Below are positions 55,326-64,000 of a stretch of 64,000 nucleotides of DNA, piece after piece. The notes under the pieces are model-generated. The model saw only the letters and a list, made by a program, of their open reading frames with translations. It was not told where the DNA came from and ran no database searches. A program made the position numbers and the translations under genes. Source of the DNA: Rheinheimera maricola (GTDB lineage: Bacteria; Pseudomonadota; Gammaproteobacteria; Enterobacterales; Alteromonadaceae); NCBI RefSeq assembly GCF_016918075.2, contig NZ_JAERPS020000001.1, positions 62,001 through 126,000 of the forward strand, written 5' to 3'. Within the stretch, counting starts at the first letter, position 1. Every line of letters starts with the position of its first letter.

Positions 55326-56444
55326 TTAAAACAACGCCAGGAAGCTAATTATTGCCATCGCCAGCAGCAGGCTGGGCCAGTAAAGCAGTTTTGCTAGCAC
55401 AAAGTTATGCGGTGCCAGTTTCCGCTGCACGTCTAGCGGCGCTTTAACTACAAAACTGCACAGCAATACTACGATGATTGCGATATACAGTAGCAGATAA
55501 AAATACTCGATATAGACAATGCTCTGCGTTGCAAACTTAGCGCGGGTATTAAGCTGTAATAACAACACCACAACACACAGTGCCGATATGGCACCGATAA
55601 CCAATTTAATTGAAAAGCTGTTAAACGCCAGCGTGCGGCGCTTGCGGCTTATGGTTAATAGCACGGCAAACAACAGCACTGCGACGGCTAATGCCGGCAG
55701 AAAGTTAACCACAAAGGCATTATTACGTTTTAGTACCAGGTTAAAATGCAGTTCCGGGCTTTGTTCTGCAGTGGCGGAGGGGTAACCCAAGTTGCTGTGG
55801 TAGCTGGCGGTTTTAAAATCGAAAAAGGTTTCAGCTATCAGCCAGTCGCCCGGCAACATATCGCTCTCGACGCCATAGATGCTTGCCATGCCAGAGTTGT
55901 TATAAGCGTTGAAATCGGGGATCAGAATCGTTTTACCATAAAAATCGTCAGATAAAATACGCAGCTTTACCGTTTGCTGATCCAGCGGGTACTGGTTGTA
56001 ATCAAATTTCTGGCGCAGGGTGGTTTCAAAAAACCACGCTGTCAGGGTTTCATCGTCCCGCACCTTTTGATTAACGTCATTAAGCTGCGCGCTACCCTCT
56101 ATTGCATCTGGAAAGTAAAAACCGGCTTTGGCCTGCAGCGGGCAATCGGGCGCTATGGGTACTTTTTGCCAGATATAGCCGCTGATATGCACATCGTTAA
56201 GTGAATGAAAGCTCAGCGATTGTAAAAACACGCCGGTTGCAACATACGCGCAGTGCGGTACATCGTCTTTAGTTGTCTGCGCCAGCTTGGCGATCCAGCT
56301 ATCACGATCCATATTCATGTGTGTTAACTGATGTTCAGTTGCCTCGACCTTTGGGGCGGCCTGAAACCACATATATGCCAAGATGGTAATACCTATAACG
56401 CTGCTGCTAAGGCTCAACAGCAGGTAAAAACCCAGGTTCTGCAA
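55326..56444 (-). CDS. pentameric ligand-gated channel-like membrane protein
   Basis: A 372-residue protein: one N-terminal helix (FYLLLSLSSSVIGITILAYMW), an extracytoplasmic domain of about 200 residues, then four to five C-terminal helices (FVVNFLPALAVAVLLFAVLL, FSIKLVIGAISALCVVVLLLQL, IEYFYLLLYIAIIVVLLCSF, YWPSLLLAMAIISFLALF). The domain contains FDYNQYPLDQQTVKLRILS, very like the FxxxxYPxDxQ beta-loop of Cys-loop-type channels, and WLIAETFF just before the first channel helix. The N-terminal helix in place of a signal peptide is unusual. Cys residues of the eukaryotic Cys-loop are absent, as in bacterial members. The start is a TTG without a clear ribosome site; no ATG exists upstream in frame. 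Confidence 0.55.
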   Translation of the reverse strand: MQNLGFYLLLSLSSSVIGITILAYMWFQAAPKVEATEHQLTHMNMDRDSWIAKLAQTTKDDVPHCAYVATGVFLQSLSFHSLNDVHISGYIWQKVPIAPDCPLQAKAGFYFPDAIEGSAQLNDVNQKVRDDETLTAWFFETTLRQKFDYNQYPLDQQTVKLRILSDDFYGKTILIPDFNAYNNSGMASIYGVESDMLPGDWLIAETFFDFKTASYHSNLGYPSATAEQSPELHFNLVLKRNNAFVVNFLPALAVAVLLFAVLLTISRKRRTLAFNSFSIKLVIGAISALCVVVLLLQLNTRAKFATQSIVYIEYFYLLLYIAIIVVLLCSFVVKAPLDVQRKLAPHNFVLAKLLYWPSLLLAMAIISFLALF

Positions 56445-56573
56445 AGGGTGGGAGCTAATTTTGTCTGGCGTGTTAAAAAGAATATATAAGTTAAGCGCCT
56501 GCTAAGCCTAGCTGCTAGCAGGTGAATTGCCAGCATGGCTGTAAGGCAAAACTGACAACTCACCTTTTTATTT

Positions 56574-56600
56574 GGCCATCTAAACGTATAGAAGTTGACA
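56574..56600 (+). promoter_or_regulatory. possible MetJ operator and -35 box of metA
   Basis: Three consecutive 8-mers, GGCCATCT, AAACGTAT, AGAAGTTG (56574-56597), match the MetJ half-site AGACGTCT in 5-6 of 8 bases each. TTGACA (56595-56600) overlaps the last one. A weak -10 (CAAAGT) is 17 bases further on. Confidence 0.35.
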
Positions 56601-56653
56601 TTGCTGTGTGTTTTGCGCAAAGTAGCGCTTATGTCAGTTAACCGGGTGTGGCT

Positions 56654-57580
56654 ATGCCTATTAAAGTGATCGATCAGTTGCCGGCGGTTGAAGCCTTGTC
56701 GGCAGAAAATGTGTTTGTCATGACCGAAAGCCGGGCACAGTCGCAGGATATCCGGCCGCTGAAAATTGCCATTCTTAACCTGATGCCAAATAAAATTGCC
56801 ACTGAAATTCAGTTGTTGCGGTTGCTGGCTAACAGTCCGCTGCAGGTGGATGTCGATTTACTGCGCATTGACGACCATGTTAGTAAAAACACGCCGCCCA
56901 GCCATTTAAACTGCTTCTACCGTTATTTCTCTGAAGTACAGCAGCAAAAATACGATGGCTTAATTATTACCGGCGCGCCGCTGGGCTTGGTAGATTATGA
57001 AGACGTAACCTACTGGGCGCAGTTTGGCGATATTCTGCGTTGGGCCGATAACAATGTTACCTCGACCTTATTTTTATGTTGGGCAGCGCATGCCGCCTTA
57101 TATCAATACTATGGTTTACAGCGTGAAATCCGCGGTGAAAAACTCTCTGGTGTATATTGGCAGCAGGTAAGCCAGCCGCTGTGCCCGCTGGTTCGCGGTT
57201 TTGATGACGAGTTTTTAGTGCCGCACTCGCGCTATGCGCAGGTGCCGAAGCAAAAGTACCAGCAACACGATGATTTACATATACTGGCCGAAGCCGATGT
57301 CACAGGCGCTTATTTATTGCAAAACAGCAGCGGCAGCCGGGTATTTGTAACCGGCCATCCGGAGTACGACTTAACCACGCTGGATGAAGAATATCAGCGC
57401 GATTTAGCGGCCGCTGCAGCGCCCAAGCTGCCGGAAAACTATTACCGCAATAACGACCCATTGCAAGGCCCGCAGAAGCTGTGGCAAAGTCATGCCTTTT
57501 TACTGTTCAGCAACTGGCTGAACTATTATGTTTATCAGGCCACGCCATTTGAGCTAAGCCAGATTGGCCGCAGCGTTTAA
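56654..57580 (+). CDS. metA: homoserine O-succinyltransferase MetA
   Basis: First committed step of methionine synthesis: acylates homoserine. 308 residues from the ATG MPIKVIDQLPAVEAL. Class-I-amidotransferase-like fold with the nucleophile Cys in TLFLCWAAHAALYQYYG, the His in VTGHPEYDLTTL, and the substrate region ITGAPLGLVDYEDVTYW. Succinyl versus acetyl specificity is not certain from sequence alone. The GTG at 56648 is a less likely start. It is followed 3 bases later by the split methionine synthase genes, a full methionine branch operon. Confidence 0.94.
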   Translation: MPIKVIDQLPAVEALSAENVFVMTESRAQSQDIRPLKIAILNLMPNKIATEIQLLRLLANSPLQVDVDLLRIDDHVSKNTPPSHLNCFYRYFSEVQQQKYDGLIITGAPLGLVDYEDVTYWAQFGDILRWADNNVTSTLFLCWAAHAALYQYYGLQREIRGEKLSGVYWQQVSQPLCPLVRGFDDEFLVPHSRYAQVPKQKYQQHDDLHILAEADVTGAYLLQNSSGSRVFVTGHPEYDLTTLDEEYQRDLAAAAAPKLPENYYRNNDPLQGPQKLWQSHAFLLFSNWLNYYVYQATPFELSQIGRSV

Positions 57581-57583
57581 GCA

Positions 57584-58672
57584 ATGGCAAATAACAATGA
57601 GCATTTTATGACAGCAAGACTAACGCCTGAGCATTTTCGTCAGTTACTTTCCCAGCGTATTTTTATTCTCGATGGCGCCATGGGCACCATGATCCAGCAG
57701 CATTGTTTAGAAGAAGCTGATTATCGCGGCAGCGAATTTGCTAACTGGCCCAGCGATGTAAAGGGCAATAACGATTTACTGGTACTGACCCAGCCAGATT
57801 TAATTGCTGATATTCACCGCCAGTACCTGCTGGCTGGCGCCGATATTGTTGAAACCAATAGCTTTAACGCGACGACTATCGCTATGGCCGATTACCAAAT
57901 GCAAGGCTTGTCGGCACGGATTAACCGTGAGTCTGCCGCGCTGGCGCGTAAAGTCTGCGATGAAATAACTGCGCTTGAGCCGAATAAACCGCGCTTTGTT
58001 GCCGGCGTGCTCGGGCCCACTAACCGCACCGCATCGATATCGCCGGATGTAAACGATCCTGGCTTTCGCAATGTCAGTTTTGATGAGTTGGTCGACGCGT
58101 ACACTGAGTCGACCCACGCCTTAATCGCAGGCGGAGCCGACATTATTATGCTGGAAACCATCTTTGATACGCTAAATGCCAAGGCGGCGGCATTTGCCGT
58201 ACTTAAAGTGTTTGATGAAGTCGGTTTTAAACTACCGGTGATGATTTCAGGCACTATTACCGATGCCTCTGGCCGTACCTTGTCGGGCCAGACCACCGAA
58301 GCGTTTTATCATAGCCTGGCCCATGTTGAGCCGGTCTGTTTTGGCCTTAACTGTGCGCTGGGCCCGGATTTATTGCGGCCTTATGTCGAAACGCTGTCGG
58401 GCGTATCAGAAGCTTATGTGTCGGTACACCCCAACGCCGGTTTGCCAAACGAGTTTGGCGAATATGACCTGGGCGCGGTGGAGATGGCGGCAGAAATTGC
58501 CGATTGGGCCAAACAGGGCTTTTTAAATATTGTCGGTGGCTGCTGCGGCACCACACCTGAGCATATAAAAGCCATTGCTGATGCGGTAAAAGATGCCCCG
58601 GCACGTCAACCGAAAGCGCCTAACCATAGTTTCAATTTAGCTGGCCTTGAAGCCTTTTCTCTGGAGTGGTAA
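57584..58672 (+). CDS. metH: methionine synthase, homocysteine-binding subunit (split MetH N-part)
   Basis: A 362-residue protein equal to the N-terminal module of cobalamin-dependent methionine synthase. It activates homocysteine at a zinc site: [10 protein letters not shown] and the paired Cys in [13 protein letters not shown]. The barrel opens with [25 protein letters not shown] and [12 protein letters not shown]. Its stop TAA overlaps the ATG of the next gene by one base (TAATG), where a single-chain MetH would simply continue. The split is complete and both parts are intact, so this looks like a working two-subunit enzyme. Confidence 0.92.
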   Translation: MANNNEHFMTARLTPEHFRQLLSQRIFILDGAMGTMIQQHCLEEADYRGSEFANWPSDVKGNNDLLVLTQPDLIADIHRQYLLAGADIVETNSFNATTIAMADYQMQGLSARINRESAALARKVCDEITALEPNKPRFVAGVLGPTNRTASISPDVNDPGFRNVSFDELVDAYTESTHALIAGGADIIMLETIFDTLNAKAAAFAVLKVFDEVGFKLPVMISGTITDASGRTLSGQTTEAFYHSLAHVEPVCFGLNCALGPDLLRPYVETLSGVSEAYVSVHPNAGLPNEFGEYDLGAVEMAAEIADWAKQGFLNIVGGCCGTTPEHIKAIADAVKDAPARQPKAPNHSFNLAGLEAFSLEW

Positions 58673-61293
58673 TGCGACAACAGGCCCGATTTATCAACGT
58701 TGGCGAGCGGACAAACGTTACCGGCTCGGCAAAGTTTAAAAAGCTGATTTTAAACGGTGATTTTGAAGCGGCGCTCGATGTGGCGCGCCAGCAAGTGGAA
58801 AACGGCGCGCAAATTATCGATATCAACATGGATGAGGCGATGCTCGACAGCAAAGCCGCCATGGTGCGTTACCTGCAGTTATTAGCGTCTGAGCCGGATA
58901 TTTCGCGCGTGCCTATTATGGTCGACTCGTCGAAGTGGGAGGTAATAGAAGCCGCGCTAAAGTGCATTCAGGGCAAGGCGGTGGTTAACTCTATTTCGCT
59001 AAAAGAGGGCGAAGCGCCGTTTTTACACCAGGCAAGGTTATTACGCCGCTATGGTGCGGCCGTGGTGGTAATGGCGTTTGACGAAAAAGGCCAGGCTGAT
59101 ACCAAGGCGCGCAAGGTTGAGATTTGCCAGCGGGCTTATAAGTTACTTACCGAACAAATTGGCTTTCCGCCAGAAGACATTATTTTTGACCCGAATATCT
59201 TTGCCGTCGCCACCGGCATTGAAGAGCATAACAACTACGCCGTCGACTTTATTGAAGCCACCCGCGAGATCAAGCGTTTGTGCCCGCATGCGAAAATTTC
59301 CGGCGGTGTGTCTAATGTGTCGTTCTCGTTCCGCGGTAATGATGCGGTGCGTGAAGCTATTCACTCGGTATTTTTATACCATGCGGTTGCTGCCGGTATG
59401 GATATGGGCATTGTTAATGCCGGTCAGCTTACCGTGTACGACGATATCCCTGAGCTTTTAAAAGAGCGGGTAGAGGATGTGATCCTCAACCGGCGGGACG
59501 ATGCCACCGAGCGTTTACTGGAAATTGCTGCCCAGTTTAAAGGCGATGGCAGTGTGGCAGAAAAGATTGACGATGCCTGGCGCAGCCTGCCGGTGAATAA
59601 GCGGCTGGAGCATGCGCTGGTTAAGGGCATTACCGACTTTATTGATATCGACACTGAAGAAGCCCGGCAACAAGCGGAAAAACCGCTGCACGTGATTGAA
59701 GGGCCGCTGATGGACGGCATGAACGTAGTGGGCGATCTATTCGGTGAAGGTAAAATGTTTTTGCCACAAGTGGTGAAATCGGCCCGGGTAATGAAAAAAG
59801 CCGTGGCCTATTTGCAGCCTTATATTGAGCTGGAAAAAGAAGGCGGCCGTGCGCAGGGTAAGGTGCTGTTAGCCACAGTAAAAGGCGATGTGCATGATAT
59901 CGGCAAAAACATTGTCGGCGTGGTGTTGCAGTGCAATAACTTTGAAGTGATTGACCTGGGTGTAATGGTGCCTTGCGCCGAGCTTTTGCGGGTAGCGAAG
60001 GAGCGCGATGTCGATGTGATTGGTTTATCTGGCCTTATCACGCCTTCTTTGGATGAAATGGTCCATGTTGCCAAAGAGATGACGCGTTTGGGCTTTACCC
60101 AGCCGCTGCTCATTGGCGGTGCTACCACCTCTAAAGCCCATACTGCAGTTAAAATTGAGCCTAATTACGCCAATGGTGTGGTGTATGTACCCAATGCGTC
60201 GCGTAGTGTGTCGGTGGTGCAATCGCTTATTACTCCTGACAGCAAAGCCGATTATTTAAGCCGGATTAAAAACGAATATGTGGTGGCGCGCGAGCAACAT
60301 GCCCGTAGCCGGCCCGGTGAAAAGTTGCTGAGTTTCGCTGAGGCGAAAGCGAATAAATTTCAGCTCGATTTAAGCAAAGTAGCACCGGCACCGAAACAGC
60401 CCGGCGTGCACTTATGGCAGGATGTGGATTTAAACCTGCTGCGTGATTACATCGACTGGACACCGTTTTTCTTAACCTGGCAGTTATCCGGCAAATACCC
60501 GGCCATTTTAAACCATGCTGAAGTTGGCATGGAGGCGCGCCGGGTGTTTAAAGACGCCAATGCCATTCTCGATAGCATGATTAACGACGGTCATGTTAAA
60601 GGTAAGGCGGTGTTTGGTTTGTTCCCAGCGAATAGCGACGGTGAAGATATTGTGGTGTACACCGACGAGAGCCGCACCACTGAAAAAGCCCGCTTGTATA
60701 ACCTGCGCCAACAGTTGCAGCTGCGTAACAATGCGCCCAATTGCAGCCTGGCCGATTTTATCGCCCCGGTTGGCAGCGGCGTAAAAGATTATATCGGCGG
60801 CTTTGCCGTAAGTACCGGTTTTGGTGCCGATGAGTTTGCCGCCAGGTTTGCTGCCGAGCATGATGATTACAACAGCATTATGGTAAAGGCGCTGGCCGAC
60901 CGTTTAGCCGAAGCGTTGGCGGAGTACCTGCACTTAAAAGTGCGGCGTGAATACTGGGGTTATGCAGCCGATGAGCTACTTGACAACGAGCAGCTTATTC
61001 GTGAGCTGTACCAGGGTATTCGCCCGGCGCCTGGCTATCCGGCCTGCCCGGAGCACACCGAAAAAGGCACCTTGTGGCAGCTGCTGGATGTCGAAGCCAA
61101 TACCGGTATAGTGCTTACCGAAAGCTACGCCATGTGGCCAGGCGCTGCCGTTAGCGGTTGGTACTTTGGCCATCCTGACAGCAAATATTTTGCCGTGAGT
61201 AAAATTGACGATGATCAGCTAAATGACTATGCGGCGAAGAAAGGCTGGAGCACAGATGTAGCACAAAGCTGGCTGGCGCCGAATTTACGATAA
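58672..61293 (+). CDS. metH: methionine synthase, folate/cobalamin/activation subunit (split MetH C-part)
   Basis: 873 residues with the rest of MetH: pterin-binding barrel ([44 protein letters not shown]), cobalamin cap, the B12-binding Rossmann domain with the histidine ligand in [16 protein letters not shown], and the C-terminal reactivation domain ([52 protein letters not shown]). Together with the preceding protein the total is 1235 residues, near the 1227 of E. coli MetH. The ATG at 58672 is chosen over a GTG at 58666 because of the TAATG coupling. Downstream, a short unknown gene follows after 4 bases. Confidence 0.95.
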   Translation: MRQQARFINVGERTNVTGSAKFKKLILNGDFEAALDVARQQVENGAQIIDINMDEAMLDSKAAMVRYLQLLASEPDISRVPIMVDSSKWEVIEAALKCIQGKAVVNSISLKEGEAPFLHQARLLRRYGAAVVVMAFDEKGQADTKARKVEICQRAYKLLTEQIGFPPEDIIFDPNIFAVATGIEEHNNYAVDFIEATREIKRLCPHAKISGGVSNVSFSFRGNDAVREAIHSVFLYHAVAAGMDMGIVNAGQLTVYDDIPELLKERVEDVILNRRDDATERLLEIAAQFKGDGSVAEKIDDAWRSLPVNKRLEHALVKGITDFIDIDTEEARQQAEKPLHVIEGPLMDGMNVVGDLFGEGKMFLPQVVKSARVMKKAVAYLQPYIELEKEGGRAQGKVLLATVKGDVHDIGKNIVGVVLQCNNFEVIDLGVMVPCAELLRVAKERDVDVIGLSGLITPSLDEMVHVAKEMTRLGFTQPLLIGGATTSKAHTAVKIEPNYANGVVYVPNASRSVSVVQSLITPDSKADYLSRIKNEYVVAREQHARSRPGEKLLSFAEAKANKFQLDLSKVAPAPKQPGVHLWQDVDLNLLRDYIDWTPFFLTWQLSGKYPAILNHAEVGMEARRVFKDANAILDSMINDGHVKGKAVFGLFPANSDGEDIVVYTDESRTTEKARLYNLRQQLQLRNNAPNCSLADFIAPVGSGVKDYIGGFAVSTGFGADEFAARFAAEHDDYNSIMVKALADRLAEALAEYLHLKVRREYWGYAADELLDNEQLIRELYQGIRPAPGYPACPEHTEKGTLWQLLDVEANTGIVLTESYAMWPGAAVSGWYFGHPDSKYFAVSKIDDDQLNDYAAKKGWSTDVAQSWLAPNLR

Positions 61294-61297
61294 ATGA

Positions 61298-61507
61298 TTG
61301 TCAGACCGAAATATTTTTAGCTACAACCAGCTGAGCTCATCGCGACAGCAGGCTGTTAATGTGCATGGAATTATTAGCTCAACACTGTATCGAGCGGCAT
61401 TTCGTGACCCGGTGCTACAGCGTCAATTTGACCGTGCTTTATTGAGTGTGCTGCTGGATAATTGGTATGAACAACTGCAGCTGAAATATTTGCAACAGCT
61501 TAATTAA
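61298..61507 (+). CDS. small hypothetical protein
   Basis: A 69-residue frame from a TTG five bases after the metH stop. It contains NQLSSSRQQAVNVHGIISSTLYRAAFRD and QRQFDRALLSVLLDNWYEQLQLKYLQQL, mostly helical, without signal peptide or known domain. It is compositionally like the neighbours but has no clear ribosome site; it may be coupled to metH. Function unknown. Confidence 0.35.
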   Translation: MSDRNIFSYNQLSSSRQQAVNVHGIISSTLYRAAFRDPVLQRQFDRALLSVLLDNWYEQLQLKYLQQLN

Positions 61508-61538
61508 GCGTTAACTGCCCAAGCTCTTCTTGCCGGAA

Positions 61539-64000
61539 TTATAGCGCTAGCCATGTTGTTAACAATTTAGCCAGGCTAGCAGCGTCTATCGGCTTGGTAA
61601 GCATGGCATTCATACCCGCTTGCTGGCAGCTTTGCAGAATGTCGTCTGAATGGTGTGCTGTCATAGCGATAATTGGCGTCTGTGCCAGATTGCTAATTTG
61701 TCGCAACTGCCGTGCTGTTTCATAACCATTGATGCCCGGCATTTCTATATCCATTAATATTAACGAAATATAATGCTGATTTGCCAACTGCAATGCCTGC
61801 TCACCATTATTGGCGGTGATCACCTGATAACCCAGTTTCTGCAGAATAATTCTCGCCAGTGCCTGATTAAAATAGTTATCTTCAACCAGCAAGATACTAT
61901 GACCGGCTGCGCTGACTTTAGCTATTTCTGGCTTCTCGCCAGGCTCGGTGTCATCGAGCTGTGCTGGTTGAAATGTGATGCTAAAACTAAAAGTGCTACC
62001 TACACCTTTCTCACTGCTAACTTGCAATTTACCGCCCATCAGCGCTACCAGTCGCTGGCAGATTGCCAGTCCCAGGCCGGTGCCACCATATTTTCGGCTG
62101 ATAGAGCTGTCCGCCTGGCTAAAGGCGGTAAACAGTTGTGCTTGTTGGCTTGCACTAATGCCAATACCTGTGTCCTTCACGGCAAAATCAAGCTGATATG
62201 GCTGGGCGGGATCCTGGTTGCCAATCGTCAGAGTGATACTTCCTGTATCGGTAAATTTGATAGCATTACTTAGCAGGTTAATTAAGATTTGGCTCAGACG
62301 TAGGGCGTCTCCGCTGACATAATCTGGTAAGGTTGAGTCAAGCTGCAGCGAAAAATCAAGATGCTTTTGCTGCAGCTGGATACTGAACATTTCTGTGACT
62401 TCCGTCACGGTTGTTTTGAGATGAAAACTGGCTTGCTCCAAGTCTAGCTTGCCGGCTTCAATCTTAGAAAAGTCTAATATGTCATTGATAATGCTTAGTA
62501 AAATTTTTCCTGATGCTCTTATCTTACTCAGATAGCTTTGCTGGAGCTGTATGTCAGTCGTGTGCTGTGCCAGTTCTGAGAAGCCGAGCACAGCGTTAAG
62601 TGGTGTGCGTAGTTCATGGCTCATATTGGCCAGAAACTCGCCTTTGGCAATTGTTGCCGCCTCCGCCGTTTGCTTGGCATGTTGTAGCTGCGACATTGTC
62701 TGTTGTAAATGTGCAGTGTGTTGTGCAATTAAACTGGTAAGGTGTTGTTTTTCAGTTAGTAAGCTGTGGGTGCGCCATTTTAGTAGCAGAAAAAATAGCA
62801 TAATTATCAGTAAGCTATACAGTGTCCAAGCCAGCATGCCGTTGTACCATGGACTGGCAATATGAATATTTAATGGGCTGGAGAGTTGCAGCTTGCCTTC
62901 GTGGTCACGGCTGCGCACAATAAATTGATAATCGCCGCTTGGTAGGTTGGTGTAATCGCGATACTGTTCGTTACTCCAGCCAGACCAGTTGCTATCGTGC
63001 CCTTGCAGCTTTACCTGAAACTGTGCTGATAATAAGTGGCTGAAGTTTGGGCTAGCGTACTCAAAGCGCAAGGCAGTGCTTTGGGCGTCAAGTTTAAGCC
63101 TCGTAGGTAGCGCGCCACCATGATAAAACGTCTCGCCGCTAAGCTCACGTAGCTGGCGCACTAAGGGGGGTCTTGGCGCCAAGGAGCGATGCTCGGTGAT
63201 GGCGAAGCGGAAAATGCCCTCTGCGCCGCCAAACCAGATTACATTTTGCCTATCTAAAAGCGTGGTATCTAATGGAATGTCTTGCAAGGGCTGTAATGCA
63301 GACGCATGCCAATGGTACTGGCCGGCATCGTCGGTTAACAACACACCTGCTTGCCGGCTGCCACTGTCGTTATCCCAGGTTAACAGCCAAAGGTTATTGT
63401 TTTTATCCGTTTGTGGGTATCGCACCCACGGCTGGCTGCCACTGAATGCTGCAGCCAGTGCACTATCTTGTTGAAAGCGTTCACTAGTCATATCAAAACG
63501 ATAAAAGCCGCTGACGGTAGCAAACAGCAGCTGTTGCTGATGCCAATGTACCGAATTGCGGTTATCGCTTGGCAATCCTTGCATTTTACTAAACCGTTGT
63601 ACGGTAAGCGGCACGGAGTTTCCACCCTGCCAGTTATCCGGTAACCTAATGCGGTAAACACCGTGCGCCAGGGTACCCAACCATAAATGACCATCTGCGG
63701 TTTCCAATATACTATTGAGGTTGCCGCTAACGCCTGGTACACGACCTTCGTCATGCCAAACACCGTTATCGAAGCGCATACTCGCCAGGCCATCTTGCAA
63801 ACCAATGAAAACACGTTGCGGCTGTTGCACTGACTGATACAGCACTTTGCTGGCTAATTCAGAGGGGCGTAATAGCTGTACTTGCTGATTTTGCAAAGCG
63901 TAGACGCCGCTGCTATTGGCAATAAGCAGCTGATCAGCATAGCTGATAAAATCCCAGGTTTGTTTTTGCACCTGCTCTACAGCTTCAAAGCGGTTCAATT
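61539..64000 (-). CDS. hybrid histidine kinase with propeller sensor (5' part outside window)
   Basis: About 820 visible residues; the frame runs past the window edge, so the N-terminus is missing. In order: two-component-regulator propeller repeats (SILETADGHLWLGTLAHGVYRI, NNLWLLTWDND), a Y_Y_Y sensor domain (FRFEYASPNFSHLL-type, with FIVRSRDHEGKL), one membrane helix (TLYSLLIIMLFFLLLKW), a HisKA domain with the phosphorylated His in FLANMSHELRTPLNAVLGF, HATPase (N-box INLLSNAIKF, DTGIGIS, GGTGLGLAI), and a receiver domain with the Asp in ILMDIEMPGINGYE. No output domain is present, so it signals through a partner, probably via a phosphotransfer protein. Such kinases often sense polysaccharides. 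Confidence 0.93.
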   Translation of the reverse strand, partial: LNRFEAVEQVQKQTWDFISYADQLLIANSSGVYALQNQQVQLLRPSELASKVLYQSVQQPQRVFIGLQDGLASMRFDNGVWHDEGRVPGVSGNLNSILETADGHLWLGTLAHGVYRIRLPDNWQGGNSVPLTVQRFSKMQGLPSDNRNSVHWHQQQLLFATVSGFYRFDMTSERFQQDSALAAAFSGSQPWVRYPQTDKNNNLWLLTWDNDSGSRQAGVLLTDDAGQYHWHASALQPLQDIPLDTTLLDRQNVIWFGGAEGIFRFAITEHRSLAPRPPLVRQLRELSGETFYHGGALPTRLKLDAQSTALRFEYASPNFSHLLSAQFQVKLQGHDSNWSGWSNEQYRDYTNLPSGDYQFIVRSRDHEGKLQLSSPLNIHIASPWYNGMLAWTLYSLLIIMLFFLLLKWRTHSLLTEKQHLTSLIAQHTAHLQQTMSQLQHAKQTAEAATIAKGEFLANMSHELRTPLNAVLGFSELAQHTTDIQLQQSYLSKIRASGKILLSIINDILDFSKIEAGKLDLEQASFHLKTTVTEVTEMFSIQLQQKHLDFSLQLDSTLPDYVSGDALRLSQILINLLSNAIKFTDTGSITLTIGNQDPAQPYQLDFAVKDTGIGISASQQAQLFTAFSQADSSISRKYGGTGLGLAICQRLVALMGGKLQVSSEKGVGSTFSFSITFQPAQLDDTEPGEKPEIAKVSAAGHSILLVEDNYFNQALARIILQKLGYQVITANNGEQALQLANQHYISLILMDIEMPGINGYETARQLRQISNLAQTPIIAMTAHHSDDILQSCQQAGMNAMLTKPIDAASLAKLLTTWLAL

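Noticed and set aside
56497..56521. Hairpin CCTGCTA / TAGCAGG upstream of metA as a riboswitch or attenuator
   Set aside because: There is no T-tract and no match to a SAM riboswitch or a leader peptide. MetJ-type control is more plausible.

Overview
The window looks like the chromosome of a marine or freshwater gammaproteobacterium of the Rheinheimera/Alishewanella/Arsukibacterium type (Alteromonadales/Chromatiales border). This is judged from gene order and protein style, not from a database search. The first 25 kb is a conserved core: rlmD-relA-mazG, pyrG-eno, then ftsB-ispD-ispF-truD-surE-pcm-DUF368-nlpD-rpoS, followed by mutS (reverse strand), pncC and recA. A Rap1a/Tai-like protein, a DoxX-like protein, an HPF/RaiA-like factor, a truncated GGDEF gene, a small outer-membrane barrel, a DUF1569 protein and a benE/GntR pair sit between these genes.

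From 25.2 to 45.1 kb lies the most unusual part: one co-directional run of 16 genes with overlaps or gaps of about 20 bases or less, closed by a strong hairpin at 45081-45111. Almost every product is exported or membrane-bound. In order it encodes: a haem-motif lipoprotein with a hydrazine-synthase-alpha-like body; two outer-membrane barrels; a TlpA-like thioredoxin; a DUF4266 lipoprotein ending in a Gly/Cys tail; a DUF3570 protein; a coiled-coil periplasmic protein; three TPR/Gln-rich proteins (two are lipoproteins); a small periplasmic protein; an ExbB/TolQ; two ExbD/TolR (one with Asn where the proton-carrying Asp is expected); an AgmX/PglI-type TonB-like transducer; two further CxxCH proteins (one with a LamG-like part); and a Tat-type DUF1501-like protein. 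I infer a proton-motive-force-driven trans-envelope machine joined to an extracytoplasmic redox or haem module. Its substrate is unknown.

Next to it (45.2-50.0 kb) are two convergent paralogous solute-binding proteins, an ApbE flavin transferase, and, divergent from apbE, a two-gene operon for a contractile-injection-type tail sheath and tail tube. No baseplate, spike, ATPase or other injection-system gene follows. The 740 bases after the tube gene are largely without intact genes.

50.7-55.3 kb is an AT-rich, mobile patch. It holds a secreted CocE/S15-type hydrolase, an IS3-family (IS407-like) element broken by a second IS3-family element (1199 bp, 4-bp target duplication), and a GH25 lysozyme. 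The last 9 kb holds a pentameric-ligand-gated-channel-like membrane protein, metA with a possible MetJ operator, a methionine synthase split into two overlapping genes (homocysteine domain; folate/B12/activation domains), a small unknown protein and the 3' part of a propeller-type hybrid histidine kinase that runs off the window. I saw no rRNA, tRNA or CRISPR array.
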